A stretch of 64,000 nt of DNA from an uncultured Bacteroidales bacterium. GTDB lineage: Bacteria; Bacteroidota; Bacteroidia; Bacteroidales; Muribaculaceae. The position numbers and the translations under genes were made by a program. Below are positions 53,622-62,630 of the stretch, piece by piece. Position 1 is the first letter of the stretch. The number at the start of each line of letters is the position of its first letter. The DNA is taken from the NCBI GenBank assembly GCA_902784675.1, contig CACZVR010000002.1:1-64000 (forward strand), read 5' to 3'. Under the pieces are notes generated by a model. It did not search any database. It was not told where the DNA came from and saw nothing but the letters and a program-made list of their open reading frames with translations.

Positions 53622-55838
53622 ATGAAAAGGAAATTAACCATTTTGATGTTCAGCCTGCTCATAGCAGTGGGCTGGACCAATGATGCGTCGGCGCAGAAGC
53701 TGACCCAGGACAAACCCTGGTACCAGTCAGCCTTCTTCCAGAAGATGACGCAGCCGACGATGACAGTTGAATCGAAGGCTCAACCTGTCGAGTTTTCTAC
53801 TGACGGAAAAGTAGCGGATGCTGAGGGCACAAATGGCAAGATGTCAAAAGCCCCCATGCGTGCCAACTACACCCAAACCGCTCCTGCGACTCACATTAAG
53901 TCATGGTATGACGGCAAGCACTACACTTGGTATGATGGCAATGGCAGTGCGCAGACCGCATCCTACACCGATGTTGTTACCGACACTTGCCAGATGTACT
54001 GGTTTATCCGTAACCTGTACACTGACCAAACGATGCCCGGAATCAAATATACCTATGCACAAGATTACGACTTAGCGTACGAAGGTTGCGATTTCGGTTA
54101 CTGGATCAGCGGCGATATCACCCAAGATATCACAATCTCTATGACCAGCAATTGCTATATCACTTATATAGCTCTTTATGACTATGCTGGTGAAAATCCG
54201 TTTACTTATTACGATGTTGACGACGGCTCTAATCCACCCTCTGGTTGGTCAATGCCCAATCAATCTTCCATGACCAGAACTCGAGATAATAGTACTGGTT
54301 GGTATTATTGGAAGCTCACGAGCAATAACTCCACCTCTTTTACGAACGCTTTCGTCATTTCTAAGAACCTGCTTACCGGCCATCAAGGTGTGCGTGTTTA
54401 TGTGAATGCAAGGAACACCTCCAGCACTGCAAACAGAGACTACACTTATAGGGTTAGTTGGTACGACTATAATGACCAGCAATTTTATAATGGTAACGCT
54501 GAGAAGCATTTGTTGAACTCGACGTGGGGTGGCCAAGAGTCCATAGTACATGGTCCTGTTACTCCTCCCGTCGAGAACGGCTACAGTGTGGTACTCGTCA
54601 AACTGGAAGATGATTTTGGCGCTAAACCCGAGGAGTTCACTTATACCGATAGTGCACTGTACAGTTACTATAACAAGTACGTTAAGGAAATGCAGTTGCT
54701 GACCGACGGTTTACGTGTGAATGAGAACACGGATGATGCCGGTACCTTGTTCGCCTACACGGGTGACTTGTGCAAGTTCTATTTCATCAGTAAGGGTAAG
54801 CTCTACCCGATGACTGGTAGTGAGAATGCTTGGACTACCCGTAACAACAATTATGAAAGATACGCCGACCGTGCTCCGTTCTACAACATGTATGAGGAAT
54901 TCAGCCCCTATGTAGCAAGTGGCACTGAGGACCACAGCGACTTCTATGAGAAGTTGAAGCAGGGTACAACCTATCCAGTAATTCATGATTGTCAAAGCGT
55001 AAGTTACATGAGGCACTACTTTGCTATGTCAGGTGAATCTGGTATTACCACTAACCGCGTGAACAGCCTTGTGTTCTACATCCCCGACAATCGTGGAGTA
55101 TCAAATTCTCGCACTTATGATACTAGCCATCAGCCCTCCGTGGGTATGTACATGATTGACCTCTATGCTGATATCGAACCTTCGACCACACCTGACTATT
55201 ACACGACGACGGTCAACTGGTATGACAACCTCGATGACATCACCCATAGCGATGGTATTCCCCAAACCTACTATCTGTATGAGATTATGGACAAGGATGG
55301 TGACGGTGTCATGGACACAACCCTGATTTATACCGGTCCCAACACCTCTTGGTGCAGTGCCAATGACCCCGATCATGGGGATTATCCCGTGGGCGATCCC
55401 CGCTACTATGACGTCTATTACTACGTGATCGGCGTCCCCACGGCCGCCACCAACAAGGACACCTTCTTTGCCAAGAGTAATACCGATGACGTGACCGTTC
55501 CTGGCAAGTACGACTTCCTGGGACTCCAGTGGTGGCGTTACGAGAGCGACTACGTGACCGACGACGGCACCAACCAGGAAGTGAACTACTACCGCAACTT
55601 CTTGGCTCCACACACACTGAGTGTGCAAGGTGATATTGGCATCACTGCCGGCAATGTGGGCACCACAGGTCGCACATTGACCCTCTATCGCGACGACACG
55701 CCCATCATGTATCTTGATCTGCTAATGGATGGCAGCAAGGCCTACTACCGCCTCAGGTACATCAACAGAAGTGAGAACCAGCAAGTAGAGCCAGGCTATG
55801 ACCCGAACACTGGTGAGTTATTAAATACTAACAACTAA
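53622..55838 (+). CDS. Large secreted protein, first of a duplicated pair (unit 1, gene A)
   Basis: A 738-residue protein of no family that I recognise. ATG 53622 is preferred to the GTG at 53613. The signal peptide is KRKLTILMFSLLIAVGWTNDASAQ. It is mostly beta-rich. The paralogue at 60387 shares FIRNLYTDQTMPG/FLRHVYMDKRFPG, QLLTDGLR, KFYFISKGK/KFFFLSKGQ, FSPYVAS.../FSPTGGR..., IHDC and VGMYMIDL/VGIYMIDL. No catalytic motif is apparent. It precedes the large gene B by 14 bases. Confidence 0.75.
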   Translation: MKRKLTILMFSLLIAVGWTNDASAQKLTQDKPWYQSAFFQKMTQPTMTVESKAQPVEFSTDGKVADAEGTNGKMSKAPMRANYTQTAPATHIKSWYDGKHYTWYDGNGSAQTASYTDVVTDTCQMYWFIRNLYTDQTMPGIKYTYAQDYDLAYEGCDFGYWISGDITQDITISMTSNCYITYIALYDYAGENPFTYYDVDDGSNPPSGWSMPNQSSMTRTRDNSTGWYYWKLTSNNSTSFTNAFVISKNLLTGHQGVRVYVNARNTSSTANRDYTYRVSWYDYNDQQFYNGNAEKHLLNSTWGGQESIVHGPVTPPVENGYSVVLVKLEDDFGAKPEEFTYTDSALYSYYNKYVKEMQLLTDGLRVNENTDDAGTLFAYTGDLCKFYFISKGKLYPMTGSENAWTTRNNNYERYADRAPFYNMYEEFSPYVASGTEDHSDFYEKLKQGTTYPVIHDCQSVSYMRHYFAMSGESGITTNRVNSLVFYIPDNRGVSNSRTYDTSHQPSVGMYMIDLYADIEPSTTPDYYTTTVNWYDNLDDITHSDGIPQTYYLYEIMDKDGDGVMDTTLIYTGPNTSWCSANDPDHGDYPVGDPRYYDVYYYVIGVPTAATNKDTFFAKSNTDDVTVPGKYDFLGLQWWRYESDYVTDDGTNQEVNYYRNFLAPHTLSVQGDIGITAGNVGTTGRTLTLYRDDTPIMYLDLLMDGSKAYYRLRYINRSENQQVEPGYDPNTGELLNTNN

Positions 55839-55852
55839 ACACGAGATAAGCG

Positions 55853-58800
55853 ATGAAAAAGATATATATGATTCTGGCAGTCTTCGCACTGCTCTCACTG
55901 TCGCTTAACGCGCAACTGCTTCCCTACAAAGCTGTAGGTAAAGATGTGTGCCAAGATAAGGGCAAACCTGCTTCTACTGCGGGACTTTTCCGCGCTCCCG
56001 CCAAAATTAACACAGCAGATGGAGAATTCCTCGTTGGCCCATATACCACCGATGACTTTAGCACGACTGGTAAAGGATTGTACAGCACTACTGGTTCTGG
56101 CCGTGTTGAGGTTAGTACGGTAATTCCGAGGGCTGACATTGAGCAATACATCGGACAGGAAATCGTCGGATACCGTTTCGCTACGGTTGGCGGTACTGTA
56201 AGTTGCTATTCCTTCCTTGTAGAAGGTGAAGGTCCAAATTATTATATCAATGACCTCTATTACTGGAATATTCAAAGCGATGGCAGTTATTATGACCTGA
56301 GCGGCAACCAGTGGCACGAGTATTATCTTGATGAACCTGTTGTGTTCCAAGTACCTGATACAACTCAAGCCATCTGGATTGGATATAAGTACTATCAAGA
56401 GTCTAGCAATAATGGCAGCTATACTATGACGCCGATTGCTGTCAATCCTAACGTAACAAGTTATGATTGCTATGCTTATAGTTATGGAAACTCGGCATTT
56501 TACGATGTCACTTCGACCCTTGGCGGTGCTGTAGCTGCCCAACTGATTTTCAAGGCCCCGTCAACGGATCCCAAAATCACCGCTTCGCCCACCAGTGTCA
56601 GCATGAGTACAACACCTGGCGAAACAAAGACCGAGACGATAACCGTCACTGGTGCTAACCTGACGACAGGCATTACTGCTACGATTAGTGGTACTGATGC
56701 TGCTCTGTTCAGTGTAAGCCCCGCCAGCTTGGGCACTTCGGGTGGTGAACTCACCATCTCCTATTCGCCCACTGCCGATGGCAATCATACTGCCACCCTG
56801 ACCTTGTCCAGCACAGGTGCCCAGGATGTGATCATCACTCTCAACGGTACTTGCTCTAGCGACGTGACCATCTGTGAAGGAACAAATACGAACGAGTATC
56901 TGCCCATTTATGGCCTTTATATTGATGATTACCAAATCAACCAAATGATCTATCCTGAGAGTGAGTTGACTGACCTTGTGGGCAAGAATCTCACATCGAT
57001 GACGTTCTATGCAACAGCAGCCCTGGATGCTAAACTTTCCAGTGTCGGCTGGAATGTCAAGTTGGGTACGACTACGCAAACTGCTTTTGCATCATCGCTG
57101 AGTAGTATCACCCGCCTTGTGCCTGATGATGTAACTACAGTAGCTGAAGGATATGTTATCACAAGTGGTATCAATACAATGACCATCACGTTTACCACGC
57201 CGTTTACTTACAATGGCGGTAACCTGCTGATTGATTTCCAATCAACAGCCGAAGGTCAATACAAATCAACGAGTTTCTATGGTGTTAATCAAAGTACCTA
57301 TACTGGATACAACAGTTATCGCTCGAGTACTTCAGACCCCAACCAAAATGGTCATTACTCTAGTGGTGGCGTCCGTCAGTTCCTCCCCAAGGTGACATTT
57401 ACCTTTGAGGATAATAACAAGACCGCTACCCCGACCTTGAGCATGGTGGATAATGGTGATGGCACTTACACCATCACTGCTACTGCCACCGCACCCGACA
57501 CCGATGCCGCGGTGACCCTGAACGTCACTGGCTACCAGCCCGTGACCGGTACCGGCAGTGCCAGCATTACCATCACTCAGACTAACGAGGCTCAGCCCGT
57601 GACCGCTACCGCTACGGCACAGGCCGTCGACAAGCCTGTCAGCAATGTGGCATCCGAGAACTACACCGTTCCCGCACTGCCCATCACACCGACGCCCAGC
57701 ATCACCTACGTGGTGAATGGTGACAACGTGGTTATCACCGCCACGGGACAGGGCGAAGTGACCCTGAATGTCACTGGCCAAGAGCCCGTGACCGGCAACG
57801 GCAGCGTGAGCATCACCGTGCCCCGCACCGACGAGACCTACACGGTGACCGCTACTGCAACCGCTCAGGCTACTAACCACCAGCCGAGTGCAACGGAAAC
57901 TCAGCAGATTACCGTGCCGTTCCTGCAGACCGAAAAGCCGAACATCACCTACGTGGTGAACGACGAGAGCGTAGTCATCACCGCCACTGGTGACGGCACC
58001 GTGACCCTGAATGTTCCCGGTTATGCTCCTGTTTCTGGTGAGGGCAGCGCAAGCATTACCGTGCCTTGCGGTATAAATAGCACTACCTTGAATGTTACCG
58101 CCACCGCTAAGGAGGAAGGCAAGGCTGAGAGCGAGACCGAAACCGCTCAGGTTCCCATTCCTGCCGCAACAGGTTGGACCCAAATGCTCGGCGAGTATAA
58201 CAATCCCAATGACCTGCTCAGCTTCCAAATCAAAGTCGGTAATGATACCCTCGATATCATGATGATTGACCAGTTCCTGGCTTCTACACTCAAAAATAAT
58301 CATCCCGACGGTTATACTTATGTCATGAAGGAAACTGTTAACAACGAGGAGAAGTCCAGTAACGAAGTGCGCATTCCCGTCTACAAGACCGACTCAAAGA
58401 TGCAGGGTTTCTACACCAAGGGTCAGGTGGATACCCTTGACCTGAAAATGGGTCTGAGAGCTCAAGTGATCAATAGCGAGATGTGCAATGATGTCGAGCC
58501 CGACCGCAACACGCTATACCACAGCTTGTACCGCAGCAATCTGAATGGAGACTATCCCGTGATTGACGTGCCGCACCGCGTTTCACAGCTCCAGAAGTAT
58601 GAAGAGAATGATGGCAACAATATCCATTACTTCTTCACCGAGATGCACACCTCGGGTGTTACTCCCAAGAATGACCACATCGGCAGCCAAATCGTGGAGC
58701 GCCTCGACACCAACTACGTGCAAGGTGTGAAAGAAGACTCGCTAGCCTATGTGCCTGTCATCTGGACCTTCGGTCTCTACTCTGGCCGTGAAGACGGCAA

Positions 58801-59518
58801 GAACAACTCCTACGGTTCGGACATCAAGCGTGAGTACCTGGGTGGTGTGACTGCTACCATCACTGGCGAGAAGAGCGATTACAGCGACTATGGCATGTGG
58901 ACCGCCAACGGTGTTGATTACTGCGTTTACACGCCGGTTATCACCATCATCGGTGAACCGCCTGCAGTCAAGGTTGACAATGACGGCGACGTGAGCACCT
59001 ATGTGCCTTACATGTACCGCGCATGGTGCCTCTATGAGGGCGCACACGACTTCACGCGCAACAGCAACGGCCAGCTCATTGACAACGGTGTGATGACGGC
59101 GCCCATCCTGCTCGACGAGAGGGTATCTACCGAGACCGGTGAAATCCTCGGCGGTCCTTGGACGCAAGGCATGGGACGTCTGCCTTGGGCATTCGGTATT
59201 CCTGTGAGCGAGGACGGCAGCAACGTCACCTTCGCTATCCGCTTCTACTACAAGAAGACGGTCACCGAGGCTGGCCAGGGTGAGCCCAACAGCCTGCGTG
59301 ACGGTGAAGAAGGTGAGGAATACTACATTGTTGAGTGCGAGGGTGATGCCCAGAGCATCACAACCGCCATCAACGAGCTGTTCAACGGTCGTGTACCCGT
59401 CGAGACCATCTACTACAACTCAGTGGGTATGCAGTCCGACAAGCCGTTCGACGGTATCAACATTGTTGTGACGCGCTACAGCGACGGCACAACATCGACT
59501 AGCAAGATCGTCCGTTAA
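55853..59518 (+). CDS. Giant secreted multi-domain protein (unit 1, gene B)
   Basis: A 1221-residue exported protein with signal peptide KKIYMILAVFALLSLSLNAQ. Residues about 45-230 contain a beta module shared with the Omp28-like protein. About 235-330 is a BACON/Ig-like domain. About 340-510 is a NQMIYPESEL-type module also present in the partner at 62631. Three similar Ig-like repeats follow at about 515-770 (YTITATATAP, VVITATGQGEV, VVITATGDGTV). The end, VETIYYNSVGMQSDKPFDG...STSKIVR, resembles a T9SS C-terminal signal. Surface adhesion or binding is inferred. Confidence 0.78.
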   Translation: MKKIYMILAVFALLSLSLNAQLLPYKAVGKDVCQDKGKPASTAGLFRAPAKINTADGEFLVGPYTTDDFSTTGKGLYSTTGSGRVEVSTVIPRADIEQYIGQEIVGYRFATVGGTVSCYSFLVEGEGPNYYINDLYYWNIQSDGSYYDLSGNQWHEYYLDEPVVFQVPDTTQAIWIGYKYYQESSNNGSYTMTPIAVNPNVTSYDCYAYSYGNSAFYDVTSTLGGAVAAQLIFKAPSTDPKITASPTSVSMSTTPGETKTETITVTGANLTTGITATISGTDAALFSVSPASLGTSGGELTISYSPTADGNHTATLTLSSTGAQDVIITLNGTCSSDVTICEGTNTNEYLPIYGLYIDDYQINQMIYPESELTDLVGKNLTSMTFYATAALDAKLSSVGWNVKLGTTTQTAFASSLSSITRLVPDDVTTVAEGYVITSGINTMTITFTTPFTYNGGNLLIDFQSTAEGQYKSTSFYGVNQSTYTGYNSYRSSTSDPNQNGHYSSGGVRQFLPKVTFTFEDNNKTATPTLSMVDNGDGTYTITATATAPDTDAAVTLNVTGYQPVTGTGSASITITQTNEAQPVTATATAQAVDKPVSNVASENYTVPALPITPTPSITYVVNGDNVVITATGQGEVTLNVTGQEPVTGNGSVSITVPRTDETYTVTATATAQATNHQPSATETQQITVPFLQTEKPNITYVVNDESVVITATGDGTVTLNVPGYAPVSGEGSASITVPCGINSTTLNVTATAKEEGKAESETETAQVPIPAATGWTQMLGEYNNPNDLLSFQIKVGNDTLDIMMIDQFLASTLKNNHPDGYTYVMKETVNNEEKSSNEVRIPVYKTDSKMQGFYTKGQVDTLDLKMGLRAQVINSEMCNDVEPDRNTLYHSLYRSNLNGDYPVIDVPHRVSQLQKYEENDGNNIHYFFTEMHTSGVTPKNDHIGSQIVERLDTNYVQGVKEDSLAYVPVIWTFGLYSGREDGKNNSYGSDIKREYLGGVTATITGEKSDYSDYGMWTANGVDYCVYTPVITIIGEPPAVKVDNDGDVSTYVPYMYRAWCLYEGAHDFTRNSNGQLIDNGVMTAPILLDERVSTETGEILGGPWTQGMGRLPWAFGIPVSEDGSNVTFAIRFYYKKTVTEAGQGEPNSLRDGEEGEEYYIVECEGDAQSITTAINELFNGRVPVETIYYNSVGMQSDKPFDGINIVVTRYSDGTTSTSKIVR

Positions 59519-59545
59519 CGATTAGATAACCAAATTCAAGATTCT

Positions 59546-59583
59546 GACTCGGGCAGCCACCATGGCTGTCCGGGTCTTTTTTT
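59546..59583 (+). terminator. Terminator of the first secreted unit
   Basis: GACTCGGGCAGCC pairs with GGCTGTCCGGGTC around a short CA-rich loop, then CTTTTTTT. It begins 27 bases past the stop of gene B. Confidence 0.85.
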
Positions 59584-59586
59584 GCG

Positions 59587-59960
59587 AGTGGCGGGCTAGT
59601 GCCCGCGGTGTATGAGCGGCTAGCGCCGCCGTGTATAAGTGTATGGTGTATGTGGAGGCGGGCTGATGCCCGCCGAGGAGGGTGGAGCGGGGAGAGAGGA
59701 GGGAATAGAAACACGCGTCAGCCCAATTGTTCAAGTTGTCCCAGTTGTCTTCAAAAAAACCGCGCGGATGCCAAAATCCGTGAAATTCGCGTAATCAGCG
59801 TTTAAATCAAAATGAAAGCGGATGCCCAATCAGTACAATTCGTTTAATTCGCCGATGAAGAAAGAAAAACCATGCGGATGCCCCAATTGTTCAAGTTGTC
59901 CTTTTTGTTTTCAAAAAAGTGTGCGGATGCCCAGTTATCCCAGTTGTTTTCTCCTCCCTT
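59587..59960. repeat. Mosaic repeat region between the two secreted units
   Basis: Hairpins GCGGGCTAGTGCCCGC, GCGGCTAGCGCCGC and GCGGGCTGATGCCCGC, GAGGAGGGTGGAGCGGG tract, TTGTTCAAGTTGTCC-type repeats, and GCGGATGCC at 59764, 59818, 59874 and 59923. It also holds AATCCGTGAAATTCGCG and AATTCGTTTAATTCGCC, which are like the core of the MITE-like repeat. No gene is seen from 59519 to 60386. Confidence 0.85.
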
Positions 59961-60110
59961 AAAAGCAAGCTTTTACCGCAAGACTTATCTTGCATAAAAC
60001 ACACACCTAAACCAGCTGAAAGCCATAGCGCTTGCCATCTTTTTTATCAATTCATTATTCTGTATTTAAATACTGCTATTCTCTTTTCTTTAAATAATTT
60101 GGCATATTTT

Positions 60111-60140
60111 TTGCTAATAATGAAAAATGTTGTAACTTTG
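60111..60140 (+). promoter_or_regulatory. Promoter of the second secreted unit
   Basis: TTG at 60111-60113 and TAACTTTG at 60133-60140, 19 bases apart. The leader to ATG 60387 is about 240 bases and looks structured (ACCAGCCACTCAACTGGC), but it lacks the CGATGCAA repeats. Confidence 0.75.
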
Positions 60141-60386
60141 TCAGCCATAAATGGTATATAGACGAGAACTGTTTTGTGATGTAACTGCCTGAATTACCAT
60201 GTATTATAATTCAACATTAGGCACTGCGTTGCAAGACTTGCCCCCACGTCAATCCACGGGTTAATGCCTCCCGATGGTCAAGGCGCTCACCAGCCACTCA
60301 ACTGGCTAAGCAAGAGATTAAAGTGTGTTTACTTTTTTTGGATGCGAAACTACAACTGATTTTTTTAACTATAAATTGTGGATTTT

Positions 60387-62627
60387 ATGAAAAGGAAATT
60401 AACCATTCTGATGTTCAGCCTGTGCCTTGCAGTAGGCTGGACAAGTTCGGTTTTTGCCCAAGCCTATGTTTTTAAGGCCGACACGGCAAAGACCTGGACG
60501 TACTCGTGGACCGAGGCCAACGGCACGACCCACAACGACGTCGATCCTACATTGAAGGTGACTAACCCCACCCAGATGTACTACTTCTTGCGCCATGTCT
60601 ACATGGACAAGCGTTTCCCTGGCCCCTACCAGAGCGCCTATAAGGCCGACGGTGTCACTCGCGAACGCGACGTTTACTACGGCGGCATGGAGAGCGGTTG
60701 GGATATCCCCGGAACCGTGATCAACAATACCGTTAGCGGTATTGGTGACATCATCATCCGAGGCACCAACAATAATGCAGTAATCAGGTCCATTACTGTC
60801 ACTTCGGGCAACACGACGCTGTTCAGCTGGTCATTTGCGAATAACTTCACAAATTTCTCGCCTGGCATGTCCATGCCCGAGTATGGTTATTACTATAACT
60901 CGAGCCTGGGTGTCTATTTCAACGGGACCTCTTTAAGGCCCATCACTTTGCAGGGCTGGCTGTTTGAAGGCTACAGCAATGTGACCGTGACGATTCGTGC
61001 CTATACAAGAAGCAATAGTACTTATGGTAACCTGAGTGTCAACGGTTCCAGTCAAACCATCTATAGCACATCAACAAGCGGCTCAAACTACACTTGGAAC
61101 GTCAGCAGCTCGTCGCACACTGGTCCGACCAAGTTCCAGGCCGACACCTACAAGCCCAACAAGGAGGGTTACACCGCACTGATTGTCAAGCTCAAGAACA
61201 ATCTCTATATCAAGGCTGACGATCCGGATTACTTCCAGCAGTGCTTTTACAACTCCAAAGACTCCATCATTTCCTACCTGAGGCGCAACGTTGAGTCAAT
61301 CCAGCTGTTGACCGACGGTCTGCGCATCGGTGAGGCCGATAAGGTGGGTACCGTGTTCAACGCACCCATCGATGAGTACAACAAGTTCTTCTTCCTGAGC
61401 AAGGGCCAGGCCCGCCAGAAGAGTGACATAGCTGTTCAAGAGCAGGTTTATCAACAGCATCTGCTTGGTGAGAACGTTCCGTTCGCCCAGATGTTTGAGC
61501 AGTTCAGCCCCACCGGTGGTCGTGCCGGTGATGACATCTTCGACTTCTACAGCGAGATGATGGAAGGCAAGGTTTACCGCATCATCCATGACTGCTTGTC
61601 AGTTATCCAGAACCAGCACGAATTCTCGATGGCAGGACACGCCGACACCACCCGCTACAAGATGACGGGTATGAACTTCTTTATCCCCGACCACCGCTTG
61701 CAGTATTGGGAGCTCACCGACACGCTGAAGGAGGAAGTAACCAACAACAGCAACAGTACCTGGGAAGAGGTTAAGGCCATCTACACCGTTGACGGTCGTG
61801 ACATGAACCCCTATCAGCCTGCTAGCAGCACCAAGACCAACGACCATTCCACCTTCTATAGGACGCCTTCGGCTCTGGCTGTATGGTACGCACAATATGA
61901 CACGGCACAGCACGCTCCTCTGGTAGGCATCTACATGATCGACCTGGAGGCCGAAGCAACACAGTGTGAAGGCTACAACGAGAACAACCGCTACTACAAC
62001 GTGGACCTCGACTGGACATCGTCACTGAACGAGATGTCGGGTAATGGTGTAAGCCAAACCTACATCATCTATCAAGTAGTGACCGACTCTGTCACTGGCG
62101 AGCTCGTTAATGTGCCCATCGACACGGTGGAGAACTGCACCGACTTCAGGCCTCACCTGCGCCTTGACACCCTCTATGAGCAGCAAGCCCACAGCTACAC
62201 GCTCACCTATGTGATCCAAGGTTCTCCCACCGATAGTGACCATCCCGGTTTCGTGGCTTGGAGCTATCCCGCCACGGTGATCATCCCCGGTTATGACGAC
62301 TTCATGGTTCTGAAACTGCACCACTACGAGAGCGACTTCGTGATTGACGAGGATAAGAACTACTATCGCAACTACATGCAGCCCGAGAACGACTTCGTCA
62401 ACGGTATAACCCGCGAGGCCATCCTGGGCGGATACGACTCATTCATCCTTTATCGCAACAGCACCGACGGCAAGGTTCCTGTAGCTAAACTCAAATTTGC
62501 TGTTGACAGCCAGAACAGGGTGCGCTACAAGATTACCTACTTTGATGAGAACGAGGAGTACAACACTCCCAACTTCAACAACGATGTACTCCCGAGTATT
62601 ATTAATCAACTCTTAAACAACGAATAA
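60387..62627 (+). CDS. Large secreted protein (unit 2, gene A)
   Basis: A 746-residue paralogue of the protein at 53622. The signal peptide KRKLTILMFSLCLAVGWTSSVFAQ is almost identical to that of its paralogue. It shares the segments listed there, plus the junction GAATAAGCG-ATG to gene B. Middle regions are diverged. The stop is followed by gene B after three bases. Function unknown. Confidence 0.75.
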   Translation: MKRKLTILMFSLCLAVGWTSSVFAQAYVFKADTAKTWTYSWTEANGTTHNDVDPTLKVTNPTQMYYFLRHVYMDKRFPGPYQSAYKADGVTRERDVYYGGMESGWDIPGTVINNTVSGIGDIIIRGTNNNAVIRSITVTSGNTTLFSWSFANNFTNFSPGMSMPEYGYYYNSSLGVYFNGTSLRPITLQGWLFEGYSNVTVTIRAYTRSNSTYGNLSVNGSSQTIYSTSTSGSNYTWNVSSSSHTGPTKFQADTYKPNKEGYTALIVKLKNNLYIKADDPDYFQQCFYNSKDSIISYLRRNVESIQLLTDGLRIGEADKVGTVFNAPIDEYNKFFFLSKGQARQKSDIAVQEQVYQQHLLGENVPFAQMFEQFSPTGGRAGDDIFDFYSEMMEGKVYRIIHDCLSVIQNQHEFSMAGHADTTRYKMTGMNFFIPDHRLQYWELTDTLKEEVTNNSNSTWEEVKAIYTVDGRDMNPYQPASSTKTNDHSTFYRTPSALAVWYAQYDTAQHAPLVGIYMIDLEAEATQCEGYNENNRYYNVDLDWTSSLNEMSGNGVSQTYIIYQVVTDSVTGELVNVPIDTVENCTDFRPHLRLDTLYEQQAHSYTLTYVIQGSPTDSDHPGFVAWSYPATVIIPGYDDFMVLKLHHYESDFVIDEDKNYYRNYMQPENDFVNGITREAILGGYDSFILYRNSTDGKVPVAKLKFAVDSQNRVRYKITYFDENEEYNTPNFNNDVLPSIINQLLNNE

Positions 62628-62630
62628 GCG

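Noticed and set aside
60141..60386. A known riboswitch in the leader of the second secreted unit
   Set aside because: Small pairings are visible, but no riboswitch consensus that I could recognise.
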